Source: Bigelowiella natans CCMP2755 (lineage: Eukaryota > Cercozoa > Chlorarachniophyceae). From it: a stretch of DNA of 64,000 nt. The stretch is from positions 16,986 through 80,985 of the forward strand of contig ADNK01003064.1 of assembly GCA_000320545.1 (NCBI GenBank). The letters are read 5' to 3'. The position numbers were made by a program, and so were the translations under genes. The notes under the pieces were generated by a model. It did no database searches and was not told the origin of the DNA. It was given only the letters and a program-made list of their open reading frames with translations. Below are positions 38,123 to 49,561 of the stretch, piece by piece; position 1 is the stretch's first letter, and each line of letters starts with the position of its first letter.

Positions 38123-38721
38123 TTAGGTCCTTCGCTGCTTCATCCAGTGATTCTTTTGTAGTGCCGGAAGCCATTTAAACTCATAATCGAAATAGCTAAT
38201 TTCCTTTCTTACAGCACGGCTCCTTAGCATTTTGATAATCTCTTTGCGTGGCATATTCTCGGTGAAATCAACATAATGATCTGCTAGTTGATCGAAATCT
38301 TTTATAAGTAAGAAAAGGGAATGCTCCAAAATGCTGAAGTCTTTGAACACACTTGCGTGATGTTTCTTGAATTGCAGTAACATCTTATTATGGTAGTCAG
38401 GAAGATCCTTATAGTAGACGTTTGTGGCATAGTGATGAGCGAGATGATCGTCTTCACCGAAGTAGTCATCATCACCGTCGATCACCTAAACCAATCAAAC
38501 GTTGTCGTAGACATTTTTGTATAATGATCAGGAGTATATATTCAAAGATGAAAACATAATAATTTGAATGACAATCGCTCATCTCCCTCTTCGCTTCGCT
38601 ACCTAATCGTATTTTATTAATTAAGAAGAACATGCTTCGCTACTTTATTGTATTTTATTGATTTAGAAGAACATGCTTCGCTACTTTATTAGAAAGAGCA
38701 TTCATTAAAATAGGCAGTCAG

Positions 38722-38752
<31 letters not shown>

Positions 38753-38978
38753 ACGTATTCTTACCGCTGAACTGTTAACCACTGATATATGACGCCCATT
38801 TTCGTCAAAGTCAATGTACGCGTGCAAACCGATGTTGATGAATGCAAGAAAGTACATCATAGCCACAGCAGGTTGCAGGTAAATGAAGAAGATGAAGCTG
38901 AAACTGCCTGTGATTGCATAGAGGCAGGAAGGAACTACCAACCAGTACCTAATTATTTATTGATGATAACGGTCGTCG

Positions 38979-39013
<35 letters not shown>

Positions 39014-39075
39014 CGTTACTCTACCACATACTATAAGCACTGGACAATACTGGCTTACACAATACTTATACACAA

Positions 39076-39107
<32 letters not shown>

Positions 39108-40389
39108 TTTCTCGGTGCTACTTACCATAGCATTCCCTGTCGCAATAGATTGTAGGCTCGATGCTGCTCGTTTTTCTTGAAGAAATACAGCGAGCTGAAA
39201 CCCACAACATGGGTCATAATACGATAGATGAACAGCATGAAGTCGCGCCAGCTTGTGCGGTCAATATCCCATTGATAGAACGTATCACCCATCCCTCCCT
39301 GTAACTTATGGTGGATACTGATGTGGCTTGTCGTGAAATTCTGATGAGAATATTAATAGGAAGAACACACTTGATGATGAGGGAGGGACTGAATGAGGGG
39401 AGAGGAAGTAGTATCTGTTTTGGTAATTTGCACGCACGGTAAAGAAGCATGAGTGGTGTAAAGGGTGTATATTAACGTTAAATGGTGGTAATATCCTCTC
39501 TAACTATACTAACTAATTTCTTTCTTTACCGCGGGTATCATGTACTAATAATAAACCCCCACTTCTGATATGATTCTATTCTATGATTACTACTACTACC
39601 CATGGAACATTTCCGTAGAAGACCCCAAGATAGTTCTCAAACCAATTTCCGATTGTTTTCTTAAACCAAGGCTGGTACAGGTAGGCGTTGTGGCCTTCTT
39701 TATGAGCAAATGTGTAAGCACCCCCCATTTGACGACCTCCTATCCCAACCCACAACCAGTAGTACGCCTAATAGTATTGAGAAAAAGTGCATAGTGAGTA
39801 ATCTAGTGAAGACAGACATCCAAGAGATTGTAGTTTATTTAGGGTTTATTATTTAGGTGTTTGCGGAGTTCGATTATTGGTAGGTCTTTCGTGTTGCAGT
39901 ACTATTACTTACTTACTTACCGCTATTTAGGGTTTATTATTTAGGTGTTTGCGGAGTTCGATTATTGGTAGGTCTCTCGTGTTGCAGTACTATTACTTAC
40001 TTACTTACCGCTATTTAGGGTTTGTTATTTAGGTGTTTGCGGAGTTCGATTATTGGTAGGTCTCTCGTGTTGCAGTACTATTACTTACTTACTTACTTAC
40101 TTACCGCTATAACACTCCAAGACAATGTTCCGTAGGTGAGTTGATACCAGAATACCATCGAAAGACTTGCAAATGCGCTCAGTGTTACAAGAAATGCAGT
40201 TGCGGCGTAATCACCGTGTCTTGGGTTCTTGTAAAGGTACCTAGTAATGATGACCAGAAGAAGAAGAAGAAGAAGAAGAAGAAGAACGTGTTCCTTCAAG
40301 AGTGCAATATTGATAATTGGTATCAAGAAACCTTGCACATTCCGCAGAACAATTGCTAGGCGTATGATGGAAAAGGAGAAACCAGAACC

Positions 40390-40443
<54 letters not shown>

Positions 40444-40794
40444 AGAGAAGATCTCTTTCTTGTTTGTTACGCAGAAGCCTCTCACTTCTAATTTTCTCTA
40501 CCTTGAGGCGACCCAGCGTACTGGGCTAAAACGACTGTCTATAACATAGAAGAGAGGTCTGATAACATGTCGGAGGCAATGCTTCCACAGAAGGCCATTT
40601 CCAGCGATAGGTATAGCCCAAAATACGAGGAAGTTTATGGTTAAAACCCAACCAATGGCCTCCCTCGTTCTTATCGTCAGGGCGATTTGCCACGGACAAT
40701 TTGGGGGAAGTACATGAGCAGGAGGAATTTTTTCCATCTTTTGAAGTCGCTCTGCAACATTAACATCCTGACGATAGGTACAGCAGCAATATTA

Positions 40795-40830
<36 letters not shown>

Positions 40831-40925
40831 ACTGTTGCATTTCTGTGGTAATTTTTGCACGGTACCTGTTTGGATGCAGAAGATTTAGGCACAGAGCCTC
40901 TTCCTGGATTACCCCCTTTTCCCAT
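38123..40925 (-). CDS. Integral-membrane di-iron desaturase/hydroxylase-like protein
   Basis: Probable lipid-modifying membrane enzyme. Exons: 40866-40925 (start MGKGGNPGRG), 40502-40767, about 40288-40355, about 40105-40240, 39600-39767, 39126-39298, 38765-38948, 38123-38486. Histidine boxes of the membrane fatty-acid desaturase/hydroxylase type are seen: AHKEGHN on exon 39600 (HxxxH), GLHAYID on exon 38765 and DDHLAHH on the last exon (HxxHH). These would bind two irons. Hydrophobic segments include LTINFLVFWAIPIAGNGLL and VTLSAFASLSMVFW. The last five exons join in phase. The joint between 40502 and 40105 does not: exon 40288-40355 can be read in two frames, the more hydrophobic one (IVLRNVQGFLIPIINIALL) being favoured. 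Substrate cannot be told. I recognise the metal-binding motif, not a named subfamily. Confidence 0.66.
38597..38692. repeat. 41-bp tandem repeat in a di-iron-gene intron
   Basis: Two full copies and a start of a third (38597, 38638, 38679) of a 41-base unit beginning CGCTAC and ending AGAACATGCTT. It lies in the intron between the last two exons. Confidence 0.85.
39841..40109 (-). repeat. 88-bp minisatellite, three copies, containing a splice donor
   Basis: Units start at 39841, 39929 and 40017 and differ at only a few bases. On the minus strand each unit contains TAGCGGTAAGTAAG, the same sequence that forms the donor of the 40105-40240 exon (exon end TAGCG, intron GTAAGT). Two extra donor-like copies therefore lie inside the intron. 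Confidence 0.93.
40381..40440. repeat. GA microsatellite forming a polypyrimidine tract
   Basis: GA run on the plus strand, so CT on the transcribed sense of the minus-strand di-iron gene. It lies about 25 bases upstream of the acceptor at 40355 and may serve as its polypyrimidine tract. Confidence 0.85.
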
Positions 40926-41712
40926 AATTGGAACGAACCCTTAGAATGATGTTACAAGGAGATCCCTAAAATATTAAGAAAGTGTTCATTCTCTGAGAAG
41001 ATCCTGGCATATTATCAAATCAAAAGCGTTGCATGCCACTATTCTAACAGTATGATTTAACAGTTCTGAATTCATCCGGGTCATCATCCCCTCCCCCTTT
41101 TCTTTCTATGATTGAATAGATTACCCAAAACGATTACTGTTGATGGAGCCAGGGAGCGAGTGGCAGGAAGTCAGATAGACAGAGCAGAAATTATTCTTTG
41201 TGTGGGATAATTGCTTCCTTTTTATACTAGAGACATATATTTTTCTGTGTCGTATTTCTAAAGTTATCAAAGTTCGAATCAGAGTCCGGATGGTGCGAAG
41301 TGCTACTCGTATTGGTCGTGAAGCTCCTTGAAAAGGATGTCGCTCATTGATATGGAAGCTTGTTTTTTACTTTTATTCAGAATCATCTCCGCATCTCGGC
41401 CATGGAAATCCCAAAAACGTCGAAGAACCGGGTTTAGGCGGCAACGTGGCCATCGTCGCAAGGAAGAATGGCGTACTCGAAAAATTAATTTGCATGTGTG
41501 GAAATGATCGTAGTCACGTCGCCCTACGTATTAGTTAAATTGTTCCAACAAGCATTGATGACACCCAAGAAACACCAGGAAAAATGGGCCTATAATCGGT
41601 AGATGAAACCGACGACGACAACAATAACAACAACAACGACAACCCCAACAACTCCTGACAACAACAACAACAACAACAACAACAACATCATCTTCGGATA
41701 TTTGATTGTCCG
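40926..41712. promoter_or_regulatory. Divergent intergenic region between di-iron enzyme and aldo/keto reductase
   Basis: Both genes start outward from this 787-base stretch, so their promoters should be here. A CAA run (41657-41687) lies just upstream of the reductase ATG. A 63-codon frame at 41347-41538 (+) is not recognisable. No defined element was seen. Confidence 0.45.
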
Positions 41713-42548
41713 ATGGGCGCTCAGTGTTCGCTCCAGTGCTCGCAATGGTTTCCCGTTCAGATCTCTATCGACACAAGGGACAGATTACCCAGCACCGGAA
41801 ATATGATCCCACGATTTGGCCTTGGAACTTGGCTAAGTGAGGGCAAAGGAGAGGCATACAATGTATTAAAAACAACTATCTTGAAAATGAAGCAGACTTA
41901 GCATCATCATCATCATCATCATCATCCTCCCTCAACACATCAGGCGGTTACAATTGCGCTTCGGAATGGATATAGGTATAAATGATGATGTTTTGCATTA
42001 GGCACCGATTGTCCCTGATGATGATGATGATGATGCACAATGGAAGTGTATACTAATATTGAAAAATAATAGATTGATCGACACAGCGGCATTATACAAC
42101 AATGAGGAGGACGTTGGAAGAGCTATCAAAGAAGTAGTAGTAGTTGTAGTGGTAGTAGTAGTAGTAGTAATAGCATTTCTAGCATTAGTATTAACATTTA
42201 GAGTAGCACATCATTGTCGAACGCAAATATTTGTTATGCGTTTTTTCCATAATCAGTCCAAAATTCCAAGGAATGAAATTTATGTGGTGACAAAGCTTGA
42301 CCCTGAAGAGCACAACAATCCTGTCAAGGTATTTCACTTCAAAATTCAAATAGTATTGGCTAATGAATGATAAGTTATGGTTTTTATTACATTATTGCAT
42401 GTTACTTAAATAAACATTTCTGGATTTTCTAGGGGAACATACATACATAATAATGACAAGTCAGATTATAGCTTTAGTTTTCAGCGAAACCGATGGGTAT
42501 CTATCCATTCTTTTAAATCTACCAAATTATTTGTATATCTCTACAACA

Positions 42549-42584
<36 letters not shown>

Positions 42585-42882
42585 GCTATCATCCTTGTCG
42601 GTAATTTTTATCAGGCGTTGAAAGTGTCTTTACGCAAACTAGGCCTTGAATATGTGGACCTCTATCTCATTCATTCGCCGAAAGGAAAACAGGTATTTAT
42701 TTATAATGATACTAATTATAGTAAATTTATCATGATTTACTTTTTCTTCTGATGGATGGATATTAAAAGTAGTATAAAAACAACACTATCAAAGGTACTC
42801 AACGCATGGAATGCCTTGATTAAGGCCAAGGAAAAAGGCCTCGCGAAGGACATTGGGGTGAGTCATCTTGTCGTACAAACGC

Positions 42883-42925
<43 letters not shown>

Positions 42926-44488
42926 TGTATTATATCTGGCGCATAAATATTTCCAGGGTTGTTTTATACTACTTCTACAACACTACTGCTACTTAGTAGA
43001 AGTACTAACTACTCTCTGCTGTAATAAGAAGACCCCACTCACTCCTAGTGAGGGAAGATTTCATCATGATATATTTTGCACCACATGCACACATAATAGT
43101 ACACACTACATAGTAACACGAACAGCCGCATGATATTAATGTATTATCAATTTACATCATCATCATCATCATCGTCATTATTATCATAATCTCTCATTGT
43201 TAATATCTTGAAGGTGTCCAACTTTGGAGTAGAGCAGCTGGAAAAGCTGAGACAATCAGGGTGATAATAACTAATTATAATGATCATGATCATGATATTC
43301 AAATTATTTGAAAATATTTGAATTTATATCAGCATGAAGAGATTCTCAATAAGCATTATATAAATATATATTTTTTCATTTAAATATAATATTAAATAAT
43401 GTTTATTATTGGGCTGTTAAAGGTACTACTGCTTGATTCATCTTCCTTTCCATCATCCATCCCCCATTCCCCCCCCCATTCTCCTCAATTTACCGTTTTT
43501 GCCAGTTGTTCAGAAATGCCTGCAGTAAACCAGATCGAGCTACATTTGTGGAACCAACAAAACGAGGTAGGTAGGTAGGTAAGGTAGTAGGTTGTTTGCC
43601 TAAGACGTACGGCTTGTAGTGATGATGCTCACCCAATGCTGCTGCTGCTGCTTCCATGAAATCAAGGAAGTAAAGCTTGACAAATGATGATGTGCCTCAT
43701 CCTGCAGCATCGTCGTCATCATGCATCATAATTGAATACCCACACTACTACTACTACTATTGCTGCTGCTACTACTACTACTACTACTACTACTACAGAC
43801 TATCAAGTACTTGAAGGAAAACAAGATTGCTGTCATGGGCTATTGTCCCTTGGGTTGTTTTGTTTTGATTGAATGGATGCTGCCAATATGTACTACCAGT
43901 ATGTAGTATTTGTATATCACTTTTTACTAGTTTGTGATGCATCGATCGATGATGGTGGTGGTGGTGGTGATGATGATGATGATGCGTATTTTACATCATC
44001 ATCATCATTATCATCATCATCACCACCATCACCACCATCACTGCGCACACTCCAACCATCCATCAATACTTCACCACCACCTGTATAATACTAATAGTGT
44101 AGCAGTAGTAACAATTTGATGTTTTCATTTATTATTAAGGACGTTTGAAGCGTTTAAACTCTTCATCTTTGGTTGATGACGTAATACTTTAAATTTAATA
44201 CTAGGTGCTAGTAAGTAATAGTAGTAGTAGTAGTAGTAGTAGTAGTCGTGGTTGCATTAGTGATCCTATGTGTATTCCTCTTCGTCGGAGAGTGATGATG
44301 AGTCAGTCATCATCTTGCATTTCAGAGATGCAGGCCGTCCTTATCATTTCCCATCATCATCATCATCATCATCATCATTAAATGTCAATCAAATATTCAC
44401 AACACCTTTTGCATGATTATGCGAAATAATCACTAGGTTGCAAAGAAGTGCAATCTTACTGTGCCTCAAGTAAGAGTAGTAGTAGTAA

Positions 44489-44520
<32 letters not shown>

Positions 44521-44641
44521 TTGGCCGATTTACACACTAATATAAACTATTCAATGATGAAAATAATGATAATAAAAGATTATTAGGCTTTGAACGAAGT
44601 AAATGCAGTCGTTGCTGCAATATACTCTGTTGATTGCTTGA

Positions 44642-44683
<42 letters not shown>

Positions 44684-44852
44684 CCTCACTCTCAGCTTGC
44701 TATTCGATGGTCTGTTCAGAAAGGCTATATTACTATACCTAAGGTGTGACTGTAAATAAATAATAATATCGACTAACACTAGGATGTTACGAGACCATAT
44801 TTATATTTTTTGATGATGTTTGTGTGAGGAGTGTGCGTATCAGTAGTAATTA

Positions 44853-44884
<32 letters not shown>

Positions 44885-45446
44885 TCTTTAAGAAGAAAGA
44901 AATACCTCTGTGCGCTACTTGCTTGTCAGTGAGTATTATTGCCTCGTTCTTCTGTGTATTTGTGTCTATCTCTAGAGCTCAAACGAGAATCGTATCAAGG
45001 AGAACTCCAATATTTTTGGAAAATGCAGAATTCCGGTAATAAAGCGGGGTAAGAGAAGGAGCGAACAATTTGATGTGAAAAGAAAGAACAAGCATAGAAA
45101 ATATATAAGCAATATTAGTATACATTATATTCAGAAGATAAGTGCATTTTATGCGTAAATATGATGTTCCCTATTAAATACGCTTGCAACTACGTAAATA
45201 TATTTCCTATAGTGTACTCATGCAATAAGGGCACATACACACACACTCACTCACTCACTCACTCACACCACACACCACACACATAAATTTACACCTCACG
45301 CAATACACAAATATGCTCATATGTGTGTTAAATCATGATTAACTGTGTAGAAACATATGATGGAGGAATTAGAGAAAGTGGACGAGGGCTTCGAGGCATC
45401 AAACTCCGTTAAAAGCATGAATATACCATGGGAAGATGTTAAATAG
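41713..45446 (+). CDS. Aldo/keto reductase
   Basis: NAD(P)H-dependent carbonyl reductase of the AKR superfamily, probably cytosolic. Fourteen exons close in phase to 298 residues: 41713-41862, 41944-41975, 42073-42133, 42257-42328, 42615-42692, 42795-42857, 43214-43260, 43506-43566, 43799-43853, 44140-44180, 44437-44469, 44696-44743, 44976-45035, 45351-45446. The catalytic tetrad is visible: Asp and Tyr in LIDTAALYNNEEDVG, Lys in IYVVTKLD, His in DLYLIHSP. Other family marks are GLGTW, GVSNFGVEQL (split over two exons), PAVNQIELHLWNQQ, MGYCPLG and the cofactor-binding IPKSSNENRIKEN. Length is normal for the family (about 300). The segment between LVDD and VAKKCN is a few residues shorter than usual, so a tiny exon may be missed. 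Physiological substrate unknown. Confidence 0.93.
42134..42169 (+). repeat. GTA-rich microsatellite beginning at a splice donor
   Basis: The 42073-42133 exon of the reductase ends ..AAAGAA and the intron begins GTAGTAGTAGTTGTAG, an imperfect GTA run of about 12 units. Confidence 0.88.
42551..42583. repeat. CA microsatellite
   Basis: Run of about 16 CA units in the intron before the 42615-42692 exon of the reductase. A TA run (about 42888-42920) and a CT run (44645-44680) lie in other introns of the gene; the CT run directly precedes the 44696 acceptor. Confidence 0.92.
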
Positions 45447-45493
45447 TAGTAACAACGACAAAAGATACGTGCGCGTGTAAGAAGAATCTGGGT

Positions 45494-45533
45494 TGTTCCC
45501 GGGAAATCTTCCATGTTCCCGGGAAATCTTCCA
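45494..45533. repeat. 20-bp perfect tandem repeat with a palindromic core
   Basis: TTCCCGGGAAATCTTCCATG occurs twice head to tail. The first ten bases, TTCCCGGGAA, are a perfect palindrome. It lies about 50 bases past the aldo/keto reductase stop. Confidence 0.88.
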
Positions 45534-46761
45534 TGCAATCATGTAATGTAACGCATCCGCGCGCGGCTGCATAGGAGAGAAAACTTCTTGTTTGCAAATT
45601 TGCTAGCAGTGTATGTAAAAGTGCATGCATGCGTACGACGTGCGACAACTGCTTCAATAATGAATCAAATCAAAATGCACTACTTCCATGTGCGTGTAGG
45701 AATGTTATATGTTGCTAACTTATTCATCTAGACTAATCTAGTAATCACTGAGGCGGTATCGTATGAATAATGAGCGCCAATATATACCAAATTCGCAAAC
45801 AACGATGAGTCAGCTAAATCCCAGCTGCTTTAGCAGTCTTAAAGCAGTTTTAAAGCAGCATAGAGGTGAACGAGCCAAATCGATAAAAGTCATGATGATG
45901 ATTATGCATAATAACCACTCCGTACTTATCTTACACCAAGGCGGCTAGGAAGTCGGTGCTGCACTGTATGAGGGGGGGGCTGTAGAGCATGTTGCGGGCC
46001 AAGTCTTTGTGCTGTGTACTTATGGAACGATCGCATGCACAAGTGGTGCAGCCGCATCTGTGTCTGCTGATAGGCGTAACGTCTCAAGTTGCTCAGAGGG
46101 CTTGGGCGCCATGGTTGAGGTTCAACTCCTGGTGGAACTTTGAGCGACAATGCCTCTGCGACAGTCGTTGGAGGTTTTTTCGTTGAGAAAAGACTCTTCG
46201 AGCGCTCGTGTTCTCGGATTGCTTTGCTCAATGGTGCGGGTGTACCGGCGATTCTCGAACGAAAACCGTCTAAACGTGTGCGAAATTCCCCTGGAACTAA
46301 GAGATGGAGGAGTGTCTCATTAGAGAGGGAAAGAAAGAAAGAAAGAAAGAGGCGAAAGAGATACAATAATGGGGAGGGACAGTCTGCGGAGGATGGTTTT
46401 GCGAGCCGTTATAATAAGGCATTGTTTATTGGGTATCGTGTTGTAGAAATGCATTTGAAGACTCATTCTTGTGCAGCAGCTTGTTAAAGGATTGCATTGT
46501 AAACATTATTTTATGGTGCTACTTTATGGTACCTATCTTATCCCCAGTTCCAGCTAGTGAAAATGGTGCGCGGAGGCTTCGGAGTAAAAGATAACGAATA
46601 AATTGTGAGGAGGCATGCGGAGTCAGCAGCATCATCATCATCCATTTTCAGCAAGATAAAGTGATAAGATTGCATCAATTTAGGTGTCATCTTATAACCA
46701 AACTTATTACCATAACGGTAATTAAATACTCTGTGTGCGAGACTACAAAGCATCACTTTTG

Positions 46762-46795
<34 letters not shown>

Positions 46796-46998
46796 TGTGT
46801 TGATGATGTGTAGGTAGGTATTGGTTGTTGTTCACGTAGTCGTTGCCGTCATCCATGTACTAATAGTATATGATGTTGTAATACTCGAATGCTAAAGTGC
46901 CCGATTCCGGCCTATCTGCCAACAAACCACCTTCTACTCTGTACCACCATCCCCCACCCTACAATCACACACCGTCACATACGCGCACACACAAAGTG

Positions 46999-46999
46999 G

Positions 47000-47053
<54 letters not shown>
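46999..47053. repeat. GA microsatellite
   Basis: Long GA run with two interruptions, in a stretch with no assigned gene. Open frames through it (Arg-Glu alternation) are artefacts of the repeat. Confidence 0.92.
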
Positions 47054-47055
<2 letters not shown>

Positions 47056-47604
47056 AAAGAGGAGGAGAAAGAGAACATATATATTCTACACCATGCATGT
47101 ATGCATTGTGTGTGTGTATGTGTTTGTGTGTGTGTGTGCGTGTCGCTGTCAAGGATTTGAAGGATTTTGAGCACATAATATCGAACTACTAATAAGCTGC
47201 CCGATACATGCTGATATTGTTAACGATAAATAACAACATAATACGCTTATCAACATGCAATAACGTTTTTTTATAAGTCTCTCTCTTCTTGGTGGTTTTA
47301 GTAGTCACCACCTTTCTTGCTCTTCTCAGTGGCGAGAATGTGAGCAACTTCACATTAAGAAAAGGGACGCAAAGGGATGCCTGGTCACATTCAAACAAAA
47401 TTGTTCCTTATGTTCTACTCGATCATTGTTGTATTGGAGTCACAACTGATCAACTACTACTACTACTACTACTACTTATTTTTTTACTTACCCTCCCTGA
47501 AGCGTCTGTTTTAAGGGACAGAAACGGCATAAAGTTAGATGTGAGCCACTTAGGGTAGTCGCTAGCAATCTTCCATGTCAACTGTAGTGGTAGTAGTAGT
47601 AGTG

Positions 47605-47643
<39 letters not shown>

Positions 47644-48449
47644 AATTGGGTTGTGATGTTGAACAAGTTGTTGTTGCTATCCTAGAGCTTCTTTCCCCTG
47701 ACCACTCTTGAAGTTATGATGATACCACCTCTGCGGTAATTATGACTGTATCGCTCAACAGTTGCTCCATTATTTATTTGAAGTAAAAAATGAGAAGAGA
47801 ACATGCATCACCTCGTCGATATTATCACTCATGATCCTTACAGGCAACTTGGATCTCTCACGTGAGAAGCCTAAATAATGGTGAATAATAGCTGGATAAT
47901 AATGATAACAATGATCCCTCTTTCCGCTATCCAACTCATAATTTTTAGAGAGAAAAAATGAGCAAAATAGCTACGAACCAAGATTTTCATTGTCCATCCA
48001 TGAACGTGCCTCCCATTGCATCCGTTTATTACTGATGATAATAAAGCAAATATTGTTTATAATTATCTTTATCCCATCCACGGAGATTATTTGCTCAAAA
48101 TATGACGAAAGTAGAATCCCCCTTGTGCTCCCCTGACTTTTACGTTTGTCGGATGGTTATCGTAGCCACCAAGAAGAAAATGACCGCTAGAGCCGCTGTG
48201 ATTCCGGGGCACAACGAAGCAGCCTGGGCGCCATTGAAGCCCATGATGCAAATCGCAAGGTGGCAGGATCAGTATTTAGATAAACGATAAAGGTAAGGAG
48301 AAGAAGAGGTGGAAGGTGGAATGGATGTTGAGCAGTGTGGGAGGCGATGAATTGCAAAATGGGGGAGGGAGATGGATTATGAGTTGGATGCTTGAATCGG
48401 TCGGCATTCCCCAATTCTTTCCCATTATACAACAATTACTAGATTAAAA

Positions 48450-48590
48450 TAGTTAAAATCTTATGTCGTTCATAGAAAACACATGTCATTTTTTAACAGA
48501 ATCAACCAAAAGAATACTTAAGGGGCTAAATTCTCATGTCGTACAAAGAAAACACAGGACATTTTCATCAAAATCAACAAAAAGAAGAAA
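48450..48590. repeat. Diverged tandem repeat upstream of CMC2
   Basis: A unit of about 77 bases with the shared core ATGTCGT..AAGAAAACACA..AACAAAAAGAA occurs at about 48450-48512 and again at 48527-48590, clearly diverged. It ends about 55 bases before the CMC2 ATG. Confidence 0.65.
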
Positions 48591-48645
48591 AAGAATATAA
48601 TAGCAGCCTGCCTCCATTAGTCAAGGACCACCACCATTCGAAATA

Positions 48646-49250
48646 ATGTCGTACTCCATTATTGATAGAGACGTAGGGCCTGATCCAAACTATAAACCTC
48701 CCCCTAAGGTAGTAAGTACTGCTAGGTCTTTCATTCTTGACATTATAGAGGGAGGGAGAGAGAGAGAGAGAGACTTGATAAAGAACCGATCGTACGGGCT
48801 ATTGATGTCACCGGATGTGTTTCTTCTGCTTGCTTGCAGGGGATGTATAGAGGAAAGTATGAGGAATGCTACAGTTTTTACGAAGCCTATAATAAATGCC
48901 ACAAGGAGGTAGCTAAGTAAATTGCAAGAAGAAATAAGACAATAGAACGAAAACACCTCGCTCTTTGTCGTCGTTGTCTTTATTGTTGGAATAGAACAAA
49001 GTTTCAAGGCTTCTCGGAGCGTGTAGTCCCCAGAAATCAGCTGTTGATAAGTGTAATCAAGAGCAGGTACATATTTGATATGTTTTCCCAGCCGGCATTC
49101 TGACAGTAAACCCTTTAAATAACGGTACATTAGCTGCACAGGCGACGCAGAGAAGGTGCTGAGAAGGCCAGGATAAAGAATGCGAAATGGAATGAATACT
49201 ACAATGCTAAAAGGAAGAAGGAAATGGTTATTGAAACGAAAAAGGAATAG
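48646..49250 (+). CDS. CMC2-like mitochondrial twin-CX9C protein
   Basis: Small intermembrane-space protein of the kind needed for cytochrome c oxidase assembly; such proteins are imported and oxidised by the Mia40 relay. Four exons in phase give 96 residues: 48646-48708, 48840-48908, 48995-49066, 49164-49250. Two CX9C motifs are exact: Cys-YSFYEAYNK-Cys, then a 12-residue turn starting HKENK, then Cys-SPQKSAVDK-Cys. The 12-residue spacing, the HK after the second Cys and the basic helical tail match CMC2. The N-terminal 20 residues contain GPDPNYKPPPK. The last acceptor could be 49164 or 49167; both keep frame. A 149-codon frame on the opposite strand covers the same region and is rejected. 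Confidence 0.85.
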
Positions 49251-49525
49251 ATGAACGGCCTAAAGTTCATACAGATAGATGCTGGACCGTCATTTTAATC
49301 TGATTAAGGCTGCAAACCCATCAAGTCTTTTCGCATATCAGTGTTGCACCTTGTTTGATGGGCAAATAAGTAAAAGCTAAGGCCCAACATATTAGAAACT
49401 CGTCGTGCAATTACATTGTAGCTTTATTGTATGCTACATTACCAAGTTCGATCGCCAATGGCTATGAACGTTGTTCAACAGAAACATAGGTATAGTGATA
49501 TGTGATGTTATGTGTGTATATTCAC

Positions 49526-49561
<36 letters not shown>

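Larger units (their letters stand above)
45447..48645. other. Long stretch without a secure gene
   Basis: About 45540-46480 is another GC-richer, microsatellite-poor block, with an open frame of 146 codons (45926-46366, -) overlapping one of 115 codons (46140-46487, +). Neither is recognisable. Repeats follow: GT (46764-46797), GA (46999-47053), GTA (47585-47643). Possible short exons, by splice sites only: 46549-46602 (+, ending KMVRGGFGVKDNE), about 47332-47409 (+), about 47494-47542 (+), and a possible small membrane ORF at 48140-48247 (-, hydrophobic stretch ALAVIFFLVATITI). They could not be joined into a gene. Confidence 0.4.

Noticed and set aside
38123-40925. XPR1/EXS-type phosphate exporter next to the phosphate importer
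   Set aside because: The exons contain histidine boxes (AHKEGHN, DDHLAHH) and none of the EXS-domain motifs, so the membrane di-iron reading is preferred.
46119-46129. GGTTCAACTCC, a perfect tRNA B-box, with AAGTT/AACTT ends nearby
   Set aside because: The T-stem has mismatches, the span between possible acceptor arms is only about 55 bases, and no D-arm or anticodon arm folds. At best a decayed tRNA-like remnant.
45926-46366. 146-codon open frame on the minus strand
   Set aside because: It overlaps a 115-codon frame on the other strand in a GC-richer block, has no recognisable domain, and its composition follows local base words.
48690-49139. 149-codon open frame on the minus strand
   Set aside because: It lies antisense to the four CMC2 exons, whose two CX9C motifs, spacing and phases are far stronger evidence. 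The antisense frame matches nothing known.
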